From Lunularia cruciata (taxonomy: Eukaryota > Streptophyta > Marchantiopsida > Lunulariales > Lunulariaceae): a DNA stretch of 64,000 nucleotides. The notes below the pieces were generated by a model that saw only the letters and a list, made by a program, of their open reading frames with translations, ran no database searches and was not told the origin of the DNA. Positions 32,131 to 44,053 of the stretch are shown piece by piece (position 1 is the first letter of the stretch; each line of letters opens with the position of its first letter). The DNA lies in NCBI GenBank assembly GCA_948567375.1, contig OX419756.1, positions 31,288,552 to 31,352,551 of the forward strand, in the 5' to 3' direction. A program made the translations under genes and the position numbers.

Positions 32131-33900
32131 CTATTGGAAAACAAAGAACACTTTATATTTTTGCTTCAAGAAATGCACCAAAGTGAATCTAGAGAAATCA
32201 TCAATGAAGAACAAAAAAAATATTAAGAACCATCAAGATGGATATTGAAGTTGTCCATACATTTTTGTGCACCAGCTCAAGGGGTTTGGTTGCATATTTT
32301 CTGGGGTGATTAAAGGGTTGCCTAGCCTATTTTCCAAATTGACAAGCGGAGCAAATCTCTGCATTGTTGCTACATGTTAACTATGGAATACCTATAACTA
32401 CAATAGTGTTTGCAGATTCCTCAGCTTTTGGACATTCATGTGGCCAAAGCACTTATGTCAAATCTGCATATCAATCACTTGTGACCACTTTGTCCATACA
32501 TTGATGCCTATATTTGAGGCATTGTGATATCTAGTTTGAACAACCTACCACATCTAATCCTTATGCATATAGTAGTGATAGATTTTCTATCACTACTATA
32601 TGCATAACTATGCTTTGGATTACACAACCATCTAGATTAAACAAAACTTGATACCCTAACTCTACCAATTGGCCTATTGAGACAATGTTTTGAGTGATGG
32701 TTGGTACAAATAGAACATCTCTTAATGTTGAGATCTTGGACTTCAAGGCAACAATAGGTACTTTATCCTTATGAGTGATCTGATGTAGGGCATCATTGCC
32801 TATAACAATAACAATGGGATGTCGAACGAGTTCTAGATGACTAAACCAATCTTGATGTGCTATCATGTGGTTGTTGGCTCTAGAGTCAATGTGCCATTCT
32901 TTAGTAGGTTGTACCATAGTCTTCATCACATAGGTCATTATCAATAGGCTCTCATCTTCAAAATCATTGTAATCATCAAAATCACAAGCTACAAAATTCT
33001 CTTGAGCAATGTAGCCTTGACCAACATTGTGTTGTTGTTATTGCCACTTGTGACAATCATGAGCATAGTAGCTTTTTGCACCACAATGGTTACATTGCCC
33101 AAGGAGATGTAGCCTTTGCTCTAGCTTGAATCTTGACTCTATTGTGGGTAGGCAAGTCCGTGGGTCTAGTAACAACTTGGTTGTTGATGTTGATGTTGAT
33201 GTTGATGTTGATGTTGATGTTGATGTTGATATTGATGGCCATGATTGTGTCCACCTCCTCCATTACTATTTTTTTAAGAAACTCCCACGTCTAGAAGTAA
33301 TTCCATGGCCTTTGACCTCTACTTTCACTTGCATACAAACCTGATCTTGCTACTACAAATTTGAGGAAGACCATTGGTTTCCTATTAATTGCATCTCTTC
33401 ACTTACTAAAAGAGGGTCAGATCTTGAAGTGAAGGAAAAGTCTCATGCTTAGCAATCAACATTTGAACCATTGGAACTCAAGACCCAATCCTTGTAAAAT
33501 GATTATGCTCAAATCATCATCTTCTATTGTGAATCCAATGCTACCGAGTTGGTCAACAATACTCCTTATGGAAAAAACATACTCATTCACAGATTGTGAC
33601 CCCTTCTTGACAACATTAAATTTCTATTCAACCACATCTTGCATGCTTTTGTAGATAGCTCAAACACCCTTCCAATTGCCGCCTCTCATGCATCTCGTGT
33701 TGTCCCTACATCTTGAACATAGCCACATATAGAGGTAGAAATAGAAACCATAAGGTAATGCAAGACTTGGTTGGCTTGCTTCTTCCCATTTTCTCACCTC
33801 TGGACTATTATCATCTCCTCCCTTGTGACAAGTTTCCATAATTCTTGTCCCATCAAAAAATACTTCATACACAATTTCTATATAACATAAATGTGATGGA
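32131..33900 (-). mobile_element. second copia element, partial and decayed
   Basis: Read on the minus strand from high to low: gag pieces (33,660-33,872, 33,000-33,600), a zinc-knuckle relic CNHCGAKSYYAHDC near 33,080 (the His replaced by Tyr), and the protease (32561-32944) reading EWHIDSRANNHM, where DSG has become DSR, followed by LRDVLFVPTITQNIVSIGQL. Then come the pre-integrase CSACQFGK-like block and FIDDFSRFTLVHFLKQK of the integrase, ending near 32,131 where Harbinger sequence begins. No RT and no LTR pair were found. Confidence 0.65.
33181..33238. repeat. GTTGAT hexanucleotide array
   Basis: About nine copies of the 6-base unit GTTGAT occur in a row. On the minus strand, in the relic copia gag frame, it would encode alternating Asn-Ile just after the zinc knuckle. 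It is a simple-sequence expansion inside coding DNA. Confidence 0.75.
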
Positions 33901-36881
33901 GCTCACATTGAATTCAACCATGATTGATCTTTACTCAAAATTAACCCAACTATCTACTCTGATTAAGCATAATCTCCTCATAACCTTTATCAACTTTACT
34001 ATCAACTCTATGCCTCCCTTTATTTTTATGGTTGTCAATCACAAAATAAAGACAAAAGACTCAAGAATCTATCATGAACCACAGGAAAAACACCTGTTCA
34101 AAGTACAATTGGCAAAAAAGACATTTATGATTGTGATCTAAGGCAAAACATATCAATAAATGCCAAGAAAACATGGATTTCCAGTTTGAAGGCAAAAAAC
34201 AAAGTAAATTATTCCTCATTGCTAGTTATATTTTCTATAGATGGAATATAAGAAAGTTCTATTTGGAAGATATTGGCCTACAAAGAACTTGTTGTCAATA
34301 TCTTTGATCACTCTGAAACTTGGTAGACAACTAAGTTCAAACCTTTTGAACAAAATAACACTGTAGTGGTTGGCTGACATCATTTTGGTCAGAAAACATT
34401 ATCTTGACCCTCAAAAGGTGTAATGAAAGTTTTGGCGATGCGTCTTGTCCGACACCTCTCTTCATTGTCTTTTGGCTGATAGAACTCTAGGTTCAGCAAC
34501 ACATCTTGCTATTGCACCACATTAAGGATTCCTTTCTTCAAGTTGCATTTCTCTTGCTTGCCATGCTCTCCATGCTCTCTATGAATTTGATATTGTGTCA
34601 AGAAACTCCAAACTCACACAAGAGAGAGAGAGTAGATAAACCAAGAGAGTGACTAGGTAGGCAACCCTTCCTAATATATATACAGATCAAAGAACACTTG
34701 CTACCTACTCACAAGGTATGGCCAAGAACCTAATGCACCATATAGGTGATGGATTTTTAGCTAACACTATACCAAGTATACTAAGTGGGAATGCAATGCT
34801 ATACAAGTTCAGTCTAACCTTGAACTAATTCACACTTATAGAGAGCTTGGAGTCTCAACATATAGCCATGTAATAGTATTTTGAAATGTTTATGGATTCC
34901 GTAAATATAATATGGCTATGTGTTACTTAGTAAGTATTAATTAACCCTAATTAATACTTTTTATTCAAATTATTGATTAACCCTAATTGATAATTTGAAT
35001 TTGGAACTCACAAATGGAGTGTAATTTTGTTTCTTATTCTTTGCATTGCAGTCACATATGGCTATTTTTGGTCTTGGATTCATATTTTCAATCTCAAGGA
35101 GACTAGATTGGATGTCCTCCATTTTGAAATAGTTGTGGTTCATGAAATACTCTTGAAGTGCATTTGTGAAATTCCCCATTTTTCATGTACCCCTTAACAC
35201 AAGGATCATTTTTGAACTTGTATTTCACATTCTATATAAAACTAGTTTGGAGGCCCTCTGATGTGAAATAATCATCATCATGGATTTTGAAATACTCATG
35301 AAGTGCATTTGTGAAGTTCTCTATTTTACATGTTCCCATCATAGAGTCATAGAATCGAGAGTTGAGAGGAATGCCAAATTACATGTTCTCATCACAAGGT
35401 TAAGTGAGAGTTGTCAAGAGAGTTGAGAGGGTTGCATTTGGCATTTGAGACAACACCGGGTCATTCTGGTATCATAACCAGATCAAGGTCCCTATTGTGA
35501 AGGGTATCCATTCCACACTCAAAGAGTTGCATTCTACCACATGGAAGAATTCTTCAATAATTGGACATTCCTCTTGAAGGAGCATTAATGAATTTACAAA
35601 TTTATCATTTGATTTTTGGTGTTTACATTGCCTGTACATTTTAGGCACATCCTTTGCAGTTTGCATTAGAGCATATGATCCATTTGAAGCATAGGGAAAA
35701 TTAGCCATTTGAACTAGAGGGAAATGGCATGACCCAATACTAGTTTGCAACTCACTAAGAAAATAAAAAAATATATCCATATGAGTATCAAAGAGGATCT
35801 TGAAAATTAATCTTTGGATTAGATGATTTGTTGTATAGTTTGGATGATTTTAATGATACCTTAGAGCTCTTGTTAAAATGGTGGAAGTTTGCAAATTGCA
35901 AGAGATATCTCAAGTCAACAGTTCCTTTTCCTTGCACTTTGGAGTTTGTGAAAAAATATTTTATGGGTCTTGATCTATAGACTTGATTCAAATAGATGTC
36001 TCTTCCTTTTATAGTTTGGTTGATCTTATTAAAGAATATGAGGTATTTAGGAAAACATATAAGAGGAATCAAACCTCAATATAGATCCAACTAGCTCTTG
36101 TTCTTGACCAATTTGGTCATCACAATAATGAAGCATGTGCTGCATGTGGCTTTAACATATAGGGTAAGAGTGCAAGGTCAACCATCATTTTTGTAGAGAG
36201 AGTCATGTTAGTCATTTTTATCAATTCATAAGAAGGAAGTAGGGTGGCCAAATCAAGTAGAGAGGAGGAGGATTTCATCCTTATTTTCTCAAAAGGTTTC
36301 CCAAGATGCATTGGATTATTAGATAGAACATTGTTCCCTCTTGCAACTAGAACAATGATAAACATGAACAATGAACTATATTTTAGTTGAAAGTGCTCTT
36401 ATTCCATTAATAGACAATTGATTTATATCAATAAAAGAAGGATAATCCATTTTATGGGAGGTAAGTGGATTTGCTGATTAGAAATGTTATGCCAAGGTTT
36501 TTTTTTTTTTTATGTACAAAGGTAATGTATTATGTTTATTGCATTGGTTATAATCTCAAGGTTTTTGCTTTATGTTTATTGTACTTGCAGGAATGCTTAG
36601 GTCATATCATGAACTATTTAAAAGAAGGCTCCTATTTGAATCAAATTGAACCACAAAGGAAACTATCATATTTTGGAGAATAATTCATATTTCCTTGGCA
36701 ATTTTGGTTCTGTTTCCATTAATCATTTGGTCCATTCTTTGAAATAACCATGTACAAAGGACAAGAAACTATATAACAAATATATAGTAAGGACCTAGAT
36801 AATTCATAAAGATTGTATAGAAGTGCTAAGAGCTAGATAGAATTCTCTTAGAAAAATCAGAGTGCAACTAAAAAGTAGAAA
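33901..36881. other. AT-rich decayed DNA, no recognised gene
   Basis: Minus-strand frames (34970-35179, 35472-35780, 35788-36072, 36120-36371) carry no recognisable domain. A block of about 85 bases near 35,090-35,175 recurs near 35,255-35,340, sharing GAAGTGCATTTGTGAA. (AG)n occurs at 34,620 and a T-run at 36,499. This looks like old transposon-derived sequence. Confidence 0.4.
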
Positions 36882-36883
36882 TA

Positions 36884-37277
36884 GTCACAATATTTGTAGC
36901 ACCAAAGCTAGTTTGCTCGAACGTTGGAATGATAGTGTTGGCAGTCATAATTATTTTGGTAGTTGCTCATGGACTACTTGATGGCAGCTAGATTTCATGT
37001 TGTGGCTACTGATCACATGATGGGACACATCATCACTTGCACCATTCAATCTATCAGATGTGTTGTTAGTGGCACCATTAAGGTTGGAGACCTAGGTTGA
37101 GCAAAGGGGTATACTTTTGAAGTGCACCTCTAGAGAGCTCACTTCTTTGATGTTGAGCCTTCAAATTCTTGGCTATGGTGGATAGGAGTGAGCATCACTT
37201 GGAGTCTCTTAGGTAGAGTGAGTGTGGCTTGATTGTAATCAATGCTTGATTATTGGCAGATTATTGAGTGGAGGATC
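36884..37277 (+). repeat. solo LTR of the methyltransferase-element family, left part
   Basis: The segment follows the order of 11756-12150: ATTTGTAGCACC, a CACTTGCACCATT-like block, the AGAGAGCTCACTTCTTTGATGTTGAGCC block, CTTGGCTATGGTGGATAG, and TGGCTTGATTGTAATCA. It breaks at GGATC, exactly where the element at 37278 was inserted, and resumes at 59526. No internal region of the methyltransferase element is present, so it is best read as a solo LTR. Confidence 0.7.
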
Positions 37278-37973
37278 TATAACACCCATTGGTCCATGTA
37301 TACTATATAAGGATTTTAATTTTGGTATTGTAAGTAGTGGAGAAATATTATCTATATCAATTTAGCTAAGCTTCTATATTAGTCATGATTAGCCAGAGTG
37401 AGTTCTAGCTAAGATAAAGGTGATCCTATTCTAGAGGAAGGGAAAAGAGACCATTATTTTTATCTTCTAGTGTATTGACTTGGTATTATACCTAGTTATT
37501 TGACTTTGAGGAAAGAGTTGAGAGCTCTTGGGCCCACAAGCCTTGTTGGTGCAAAGTATTTCTATAGTCTAAGGATAACCCATGTAAAGGAATGCTTGAC
37601 TTAGTTGGTAGGTGAGGATAAGACCACTTACTCATGGGATTATTCCCATGTGCTTGTGTATTACTTTAGACTTTTAGACTTAATTTTACTTTTAGCCTAG
37701 TAATTGAGTTACTTTGGTAATTAATAACTTTGGTGTGTAAATTTTTCATAATTTTATAAGCTAGGGGTGAGGAGTAACTCATCATTCTTTCATTTGCAAT
37801 TCTTTCTTTCTCTCATTGAGTTCTCTATTGAGCAATGTCTTGAGTCTTGGATATGCCTTGGAGTTCTAGCCTTGAGGAGTGATGGAGTTGGGGTTCCTTG
37901 CCTCCTTAGTCCATGGTGTGCTACCTTAATATCCATAAGAGGTTGATCCTGAGTGAGAGACAAGCAACTTGCA
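37278..37973 (+). repeat. 5' LTR of the old Ty3 element
   Basis: It begins TATAACACCC (from TGTAACACCC) and ends CAACTTGCA. It matches 58839-59525 over its whole length with many substitutions. It also shares its overall plan with the LTRs of the younger element (GGAAAGAGTTGAGA, CTTGACTTAGT, GGTGAGGAG, GAGCAATGTCTTGAG). Confidence 0.75.
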
Positions 37974-38709
37974 TTTTTGGTTCTATTCTTGTGACCTTTC
38001 TAGAAGGCAAGATAATGTTCCACATCCAATTCTATATTAGGCAAAAGGAGACTATGAAAACTCACTCAAAAACAACATTAGAGGAGGAGAATGCTGAACT
38101 TATGTTACAGAACTTGGACCCATTTTAATACCCTATAGTTTATTATAAGGTTTTGAGGTGATATTATACATATTATACCCATGAGAGGATTTACAAAGAT
38201 TGTGTGAGGTGGATTGCAGATTTTCCAAAAAACCTCAAGTTTGAAATCTAGACTTGAAATTTTCAAAGAGAATAGCTTGGATTATCTTTCAATTGGGACA
38301 TCTAAAATTATTGTAAGTGCTATTACACGCATTGAGCTAGAATTTTTGGAAGGTTATAGGGTAAACTATTTATGCAAACTTCAAGCTCTCTAGACTTTTG
38401 TACAGAGTTTTTCATTCTTCATTTTCCATTGGATTTTCCAAAAAATTTCAAGGAAATGAAGTGTAGGATATCCTACCTTTAAGCCTAAGAATTATAGAGA
38501 GATTATTCTTTCATAGAAAGCTATAAATGTCTAAAGGGAGGGGGTATTTTTCAAACCAAATATGACAAATAGTTGCTGAATAGAAAGATGCCTAGGCTAA
38601 ATGGCTCAACAAAAAGCATTGATATGTGATAAGGGAAGACAAATTGGGATGGTGAGAAAGTGTGAAAAATTTCAAAGGTCTAAGATTTATAATTTAGGAG
38701 AATTGGTAC

Positions 38710-39050
38710 TGTAACACCCATTTGTGCATGTGTGTGGTATTGTGATATTTAGCTTGGTATTACAAGTACTTAAAGAGATATTATTTATATAGAGATAAAG
38801 GATGGTTCTATATTAGTCATGGTTAGCTAAAGTTAGTCATAGCTAAGATAGATGGGACCTTACTTTAGAGGAAGTAGAAAAGATGAGCACCACTATTTTG
38901 GATTTTAGTGTGTTGACTTGGTATTATTCCTAGGTGTTTGGCTTTGAGGAAAGAGTTGAGAACTCTTGGGCCCGCAAGCCTTTTTGTTTTGGATTCTTTT
39001 TTAGTCCAAGGATAGCCCATGTGAAGGAATCCTTGACTTAGTGGTTGGGT
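38710..39050 (+). repeat. 5' LTR fragment of the young element
   Basis: The first 341 bases of the LTR (TGTAACACCC to GTGGTTGGGT) stop abruptly and meet the exact outer terminus of the reverse LTR (TGTGAGCCGG). The missing remainder of the LTR occurs in reverse at 42733-42989. Confidence 0.75.
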
Positions 39051-39051
39051 C

Positions 39052-39741
39052 TGTGAGCCGGCCTGTCTCTCACTCAGGATGAACCTCTGATGGCTATTAT
39101 GGTAGCGCACCATGGACTAAGAAGGCAAGGAACCCCAACTCCATCATACTCCTCCAAGGCTAACACTCCAAGACTCAAGACATTGCTCACTAGAGAACTC
39201 AATGAGAGAGAGATAGTTGCAAATGAAAGGATGATGAGTACCTCCTCACCCCTTGTTTATATACTTGTGAAATAGTTACGTACCAAAGTTACTAATTACC
39301 ATAGTAACTCAAGTTACTAGACTGAAAGTCAAGTAAAGTCAAAAAGTAGAAAGGAATATCCATTCACATGGGCATATTCCCCTAAGCATGTGGTCTTATC
39401 TTGACCCAACCACTAAGTCAAGGATTCCTTCACATGGGCTATCCCTGGAATAAAGAAGAATCCAAAACAAAAAGGTTTGCGGGCCCAAGAGTTCTCAACT
39501 CTTTCCTCAAAGCCAAACACCTAGGAATAATGCCAAGTCAACACACTAAAATCCAAAATAGTGGTGCTCATCTTTTCTACTTCCTCTAAAGTAAGGTCCA
39601 CTCTATCTTAGCTATGACTAACTTTAGCTAACCATGACTAATATAGAACCATCCTTTATCTCTATAAATAATATCTCTTAAGTACTTGTAATACCAAGCT
39701 AAATATCACAATACCACACACATGCACAAATGGGTGTTACA
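39052..39741 (-). repeat. complete reverse-oriented LTR of the young element
   Basis: On the minus strand it runs TGTAACACCC to GGCCGGCTCACA, 690 bases, and is nearly identical to 48929-49605. The purine tract before it (minus strand, from about 39,752, GGGGGTAAA) shows that it is a 3' LTR of the reverse copy. Confidence 0.8.
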
Positions 39742-39786
39742 TTTACCCCCGGACTAAGTTTTCACTTTGTCGTCAAAGTGAAGGTC

Positions 39787-42742
39787 TCTCTACCTTCTAT
39801 GGTACATCTTCAACTTATCATGGTTAATCCTATCAAAGTGTCTTCCTCCCAACTCCTTGAGATCATAGGTGTAATTGCCCCACACCTTCTCTACTATGAA
39901 AGGTCCAAAGTACTTAGGCAAAAACTTCTTTTGCACTCTCTTGAATCGAATGGAATCAAACAACATTACCCAATCACCTTCTTTGAAAGGCTCCACCTTC
40001 TTTGAAAGGCTCCACCTTCTTCTTGCCTTGCCTCTTGTCATAGCTCTCCTTTTGTTTCCTTTGGGCTTGCTCCACTCGAACCATAGCAACTGCTCTTGCC
40101 TCTTCCAACTCCATGAGTTGATCCTTCCTTGACTTCTCTGCATCACTTCCTTGTGCTTTCTTCAATCTCCTATGAATGCTTTGGAAGGTAGGAAGATCAA
40201 AGTGAATAGGTAAGGTAGACTCAATACCATACACCAATTGGAATGGAGAATATCCGGTGGAAGTCTTCATGGTTGTCCTATACTCCCACAAAACTGAATG
40301 AATCCTCTTGTCCCAATGATGTTTAGCCCCCTCCATTTCTGCATCTTTGGCCAACATCATGCACAAGGTCTGATTGGTTCTCTCTGCCAAGCCATTGGAA
40401 TTTGGCTTATAGGATGTAGTTACTCTATGTGTGATATAGAAATGTCGTAGCATGGCTGTAGTAATGCTTCCTGTAAACTCTCCTCCTCTATCAGAAACCA
40501 ACTCCAAAGGGCATCCAAACCTAGTGATAATGCGTTCATAAAGAAATCTACCCACTTCATCTTCATTCTTGTCCCTCAATGGTCTAGCCTCAACCCACTT
40601 GGTAAGGTAATTAGTAACTACCACAATGTACCAATTGTTCCTTGGGGTTCTATTGAGAGGTCCTACAAAATCAATTCCCCACTTCTCAAAAGGTCCTAGC
40701 AATGGAATTGATCTAAGTGGTGGAGTGGATGTAGACTTTCTAGCAAAAGCTTGACAAACATGACAAGTTTTGCAATAATCAAGACAATCCTTGAAAATCC
40801 CTCTCCAATGGTAACCTGCATCTAGAATCTTGAAAGCAGTCACCTTTCCTGCAAAGTGTCCTCCACATACTAAACCTTCATGAAACTCCTTTATGAGTAG
40901 GATAGACTCTTCCTTACCCACTGCTCTTCGAAGTAGACCATCTGCTCCTTGGTGAAAAAGAATATCCTCCACCATTGTGTAAGGTCTAGATCTTGCTGCA
41001 AGGGCCTTCCTCTCCCTAGCATGCATTCCTTTTGGATAGTTACCTTTTGTCACAAAATCCACAATCTCCTTGTACTCCATTAGAACCTCTTGAGTGACTG
41101 AGATTGTCATGAGCTCCTCATCCGGGAAGGAATCATCCACTGGCTCATCTCCATCATGATCATAGGCTCTAGATAATAAATCAGCATTTGCATGTTTCTT
41201 TCCTGGCCTATCTTCAATGGTGTAGTCATACTCAGACAAGAGTATCATCCACCTTACTAGTCTCCCTTCAACATTAGGCTTGTTGAAGATGTACTTCAAA
41301 GCCTTGTGATCCGTGACAATGGTGGCTTTCCCTCCAATCAAGTAGTGTCTAAACTTCTTGAGACCAAAGATCACTGCCAACCCTTCTCTCTCCGTGACAG
41401 AGTAGTTCTTCTCTGCTGAAACCATCTGCCTACTAGCATAAGCTATTGGATGATCATGCCCATCTTGGTCTAATTGACTAAGAGTGCATCCTATAGCTAC
41501 ATTAGAAGCATCAGTGTAGAGGATGAAAGGTTTACTCCAATCAGGTTTAGCAAGAATTGGAGCTACAACAAGGGATTGCTTGAGCTCCTCAAAAGCTTTG
41601 AGAGCCTCCTTGTCTTCCAAAATCACCATGTAATCTACACCCTTCTTCATGTAGATGGTCAATGCATAAGCCTTTTTGGAAAATGAGAAGATGAACCTCC
41701 TATAGTACCCAACCATCCCCAAGAATTGGCATAACTTTATCAAGCTTGAGGGGAATGGAAGGTCTGAGATTTTCCTCACCTTCTCAGGATCAACTGCTAT
41801 TCCATCCTTGGAGATGATGTGCCCCAAAAGTAGACCTTCTTCACATCCAAAAATGCACTTCTCTTGGTTGAGTGATGCATTTGCCTCATCCAAGCGTTGC
41901 AAGACTTTGATTAGGTGCTCAAAGTGCTCCTCCTTGCTCCCATAGACACAAAAGTCATCAATGAAATCTCTCACAAATTTCCCAATGAAAGGTTCAAATA
42001 CCTTGTTCATGAACCGTTGGAATGTGGCTGGAGCATTGCAAAGCCCAAAAGGCATGACCTTGAAAGCGTAAGTTCCCCAAGGTGTGGTGAATGTGGTGAG
42101 TTGTTGATGCTCTGGTGCAATCTTGATTTGGTTATATCCACTATAACCATCTCCAAAACTGTACCTCTCATGACCTACAACCTCCTCCAAGATCTCATCA
42201 ATGAATGGCAATGTGTAGTAGTCCTTCTTGGTAACCGCATTGAGCTTCTTGTAATCCACACATACCCGAAGCTTGCCATTCTTTTTCTTCACAATGACAA
42301 TTGGAGACACCCATTCTGAATTCTCTACCTCAAAGATAAATCCAGCCTCCTTGAGCTTATCAATCTCCTCTTTCACAACCCAAGATATTGGTGGGCTAAT
42401 GCGACGTTGCTTTTGGTGGATTGGTCTTGCATGTGACTCTACCTCTATCTTGTGCTCCTCCAAGGTGACTCCCTTCAAATCCTTGTATCTAAAAGCAAAC
42501 ACATGGATGAACTTGCGGAAAATCTCCTCAAATCTCACCTTCTCCTCCTTGGTAACATTTGGACCATACTTGAGGGTAGATAACCTTCTCTCTACCTCCT
42601 CAAGTGTCAATGGTGATTTATTTGGGTCCTTCAAAACCTCTTGCTTAGGTGCAAAATCCATAGAACACAAAGGATACACATCTGAATCAGATTCAGATTC
42701 ATCCTCCTCCATGGAAGTCTCCTCTTCCATGATCTCCATCAT
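39787..42742 (-). pseudogene. reverse-oriented 3' half of gag-pol (RT, RNase H, integrase)
   Basis: The frame from 42742 encodes the end of the protease linker (EEETSMEEDESES), RT (FIDDFCVYG), RNase H (LYTDASNVAIG), integrase and most of the C-terminus. Gag and protease are absent. It keeps an Arg codon where the forward copy has TGA at 47759. A 19-bp tandem duplication (39979-39997 and 39998-40016) shifts the frame near the end, so the last 60 or so residues lie in another frame (to 39787). It cannot make a complete polyprotein, but a single ORF of over 900 codons remains. Confidence 0.8.
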
Positions 42743-42989
42743 ACTCCTCCAAGGCTAACACTTGAAGACTCAAGACATTGCTCACTAGAGAACTCAATGA
42801 AAGAGAGATAGTTGCAAATGAAAGGATGATGAGTACCTCCTCACCCCTTGTTTATATACTTGTGAAATAGTTACGTACCAAAGTTACTAATTACCGTGGT
42901 AACTCAAGTTACTAGCCTAAAAGTCAAGTAAAGTCAAAAAGTAGAAAGGAATATCCATTCACATGGGCATATTCCCCTAAGCATGTGGT
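42733..42989 (-). repeat. reverse LTR fragment joined to truncated pol
   Basis: On the minus strand it covers the LTR from GACCACATGCTTAGG to GGAGTATGATGGA and is then joined directly to pol at GATC-ATGGAAGAGG. The join lies at a short patch of similarity (ATGGA/ATCATGG). It supplies the part of the LTR that the forward 5' fragment (38710-39050) lacks. Confidence 0.7.
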
Positions 42990-43345
42990 CCCCGTGCATA
43001 GTATCCTACCTGCTGCCACAAAAATTAGAGAGAGATTGTTCTTGCGCAGTGAGTTATGAGTTTTTGAAGTGAGGGGGGTGGTTTTCAGACCAAATCTGAA
43101 ATATGGGTGCTGAATAGAAAGGTGTCTAGGCCAAATGGCTCAATGAAAAGATCTGAAATTTTTCAGGGAGGGAAACCCTAAAGTCTTAATCAAGTGTGAA
43201 AAATTTTAGAGGACTTTGACATATTGGTTGGGAGATTTGAGTGACATTGTGAGGAAGGGTCAATTCTGCAGAGTGGAGATCTCATGCATGAGAAGTATGA
43301 GATCAACAAAAAGCATGTTTGAGTGTTTAGATTCATCTTGGGAAC
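42990..43345 (+). other. leader of the young element (5' part missing)
   Basis: The segment is collinear with 38,460-38,705 of the old element (GTATCCTACC, AGAGAGATT, GCTGAATAGAAAG, CCAAATGGCTCAA) and then with 49,610-49,770. The first 480 bases or so of leader, including the primer-binding site, are missing at the junction with the reverse segment. Confidence 0.55.
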
Positions 43346-43819
43346 ATGGAGGGTCATCAAGAGTGGAAATTGAGATTATATAAGGTTCCCCAAGGGTTTG
43401 AGGTGATTGTAGGGGTTGATTTGAGGAAAAGAGAGTTTACAATAGAATTTGATGAGAGTATTGAGAGGATCCAAAAACCTACACCACTTGGAGGAAAGAG
43501 TGAGTCTAAGTGCTTTCTATGTGGAGAGAAGGGACATAAGGCAAGTTCATGTCCATTGATCTTTGAGAGCAAGAGATTGAGGGAAAGGAGAGGCTTACTT
43601 GACTTGGGTTTGCATGTTGGACCTTCTTCACCAAGATTGGGAGGGAGAAGATCTAAGACCAAGGAGTTGTGTGAGGTTTGTGGAGTTGAAGGACTTCCAA
43701 AAGGACATGAGTGTAGTGGAGTAAAAGCACTTTTGGAAACTTTGGTGAAGGATCTTGGAGAGAGTCTTAGTACAACTATAGAAATACTATCACCTTCATC
43801 AGCTAGTTCTCAAGATTAG
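43346..43819 (+). CDS. accessory zinc-knuckle ORF upstream of gag
   Basis: A 157-residue ORF lies in the leader, 234 bases before gag and in a different frame. The N-terminus (residues 1-50) is unlike Gag. CFLCGEKGHKASSC is a perfect C-x2-C-x4-H-x4-C knuckle (about residues 55-68). A second cluster, CEVCGVEGLPKGHEC (C-x2-C-x8-H-x-C), lies around residue 108. The C-terminus is Ser-rich. The same protein, with the same second cluster, is still readable in the old relative (49859-50182), so it belongs to the element family. It might be an RNA chaperone, a silencing antagonist or a regulator; the sequence does not decide. Confidence 0.6.
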   Translation: MEGHQEWKLRLYKVPQGFEVIVGVDLRKREFTIEFDESIERIQKPTPLGGKSESKCFLCGEKGHKASSCPLIFESKRLRERRGLLDLGLHVGPSSPRLGGRRSKTKELCEVCGVEGLPKGHECSGVKALLETLVKDLGESLSTTIEILSPSSASSQD

Positions 43820-44053
43820 TGATGGAGATAATCTTTCACCTTATGGATAAATTATCCATGAGAGTTAGATTAATATGCACTCTAGGATTTGATGTTGCTA
43901 TAGAAATCTTGGAGCAACCTGAACCTTTTGTTTTCCCTAGAGTGGATTATTCTCAGATGGTGTTAATCATGTATATACTCTATTAGTAATAGAGTGAAAA
44001 AAAAGAGAAAAAAAAGAAAATTTGAGAGAAAAGAAAGATAGTGAGGGGTTAAG

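Noticed and set aside
33126-33344. Short ORF with an Asp-Val run
   Set aside because: Produced by the GTTGAT hexamer array on the strand opposite the copia gag relic.
41915-42319. Plus-strand ORF opposite the reverse pol copy (and its twin at 46370-46774 minus)
   Set aside because: Antisense of the RT coding region; the same frame appears in both arms because they are copies.
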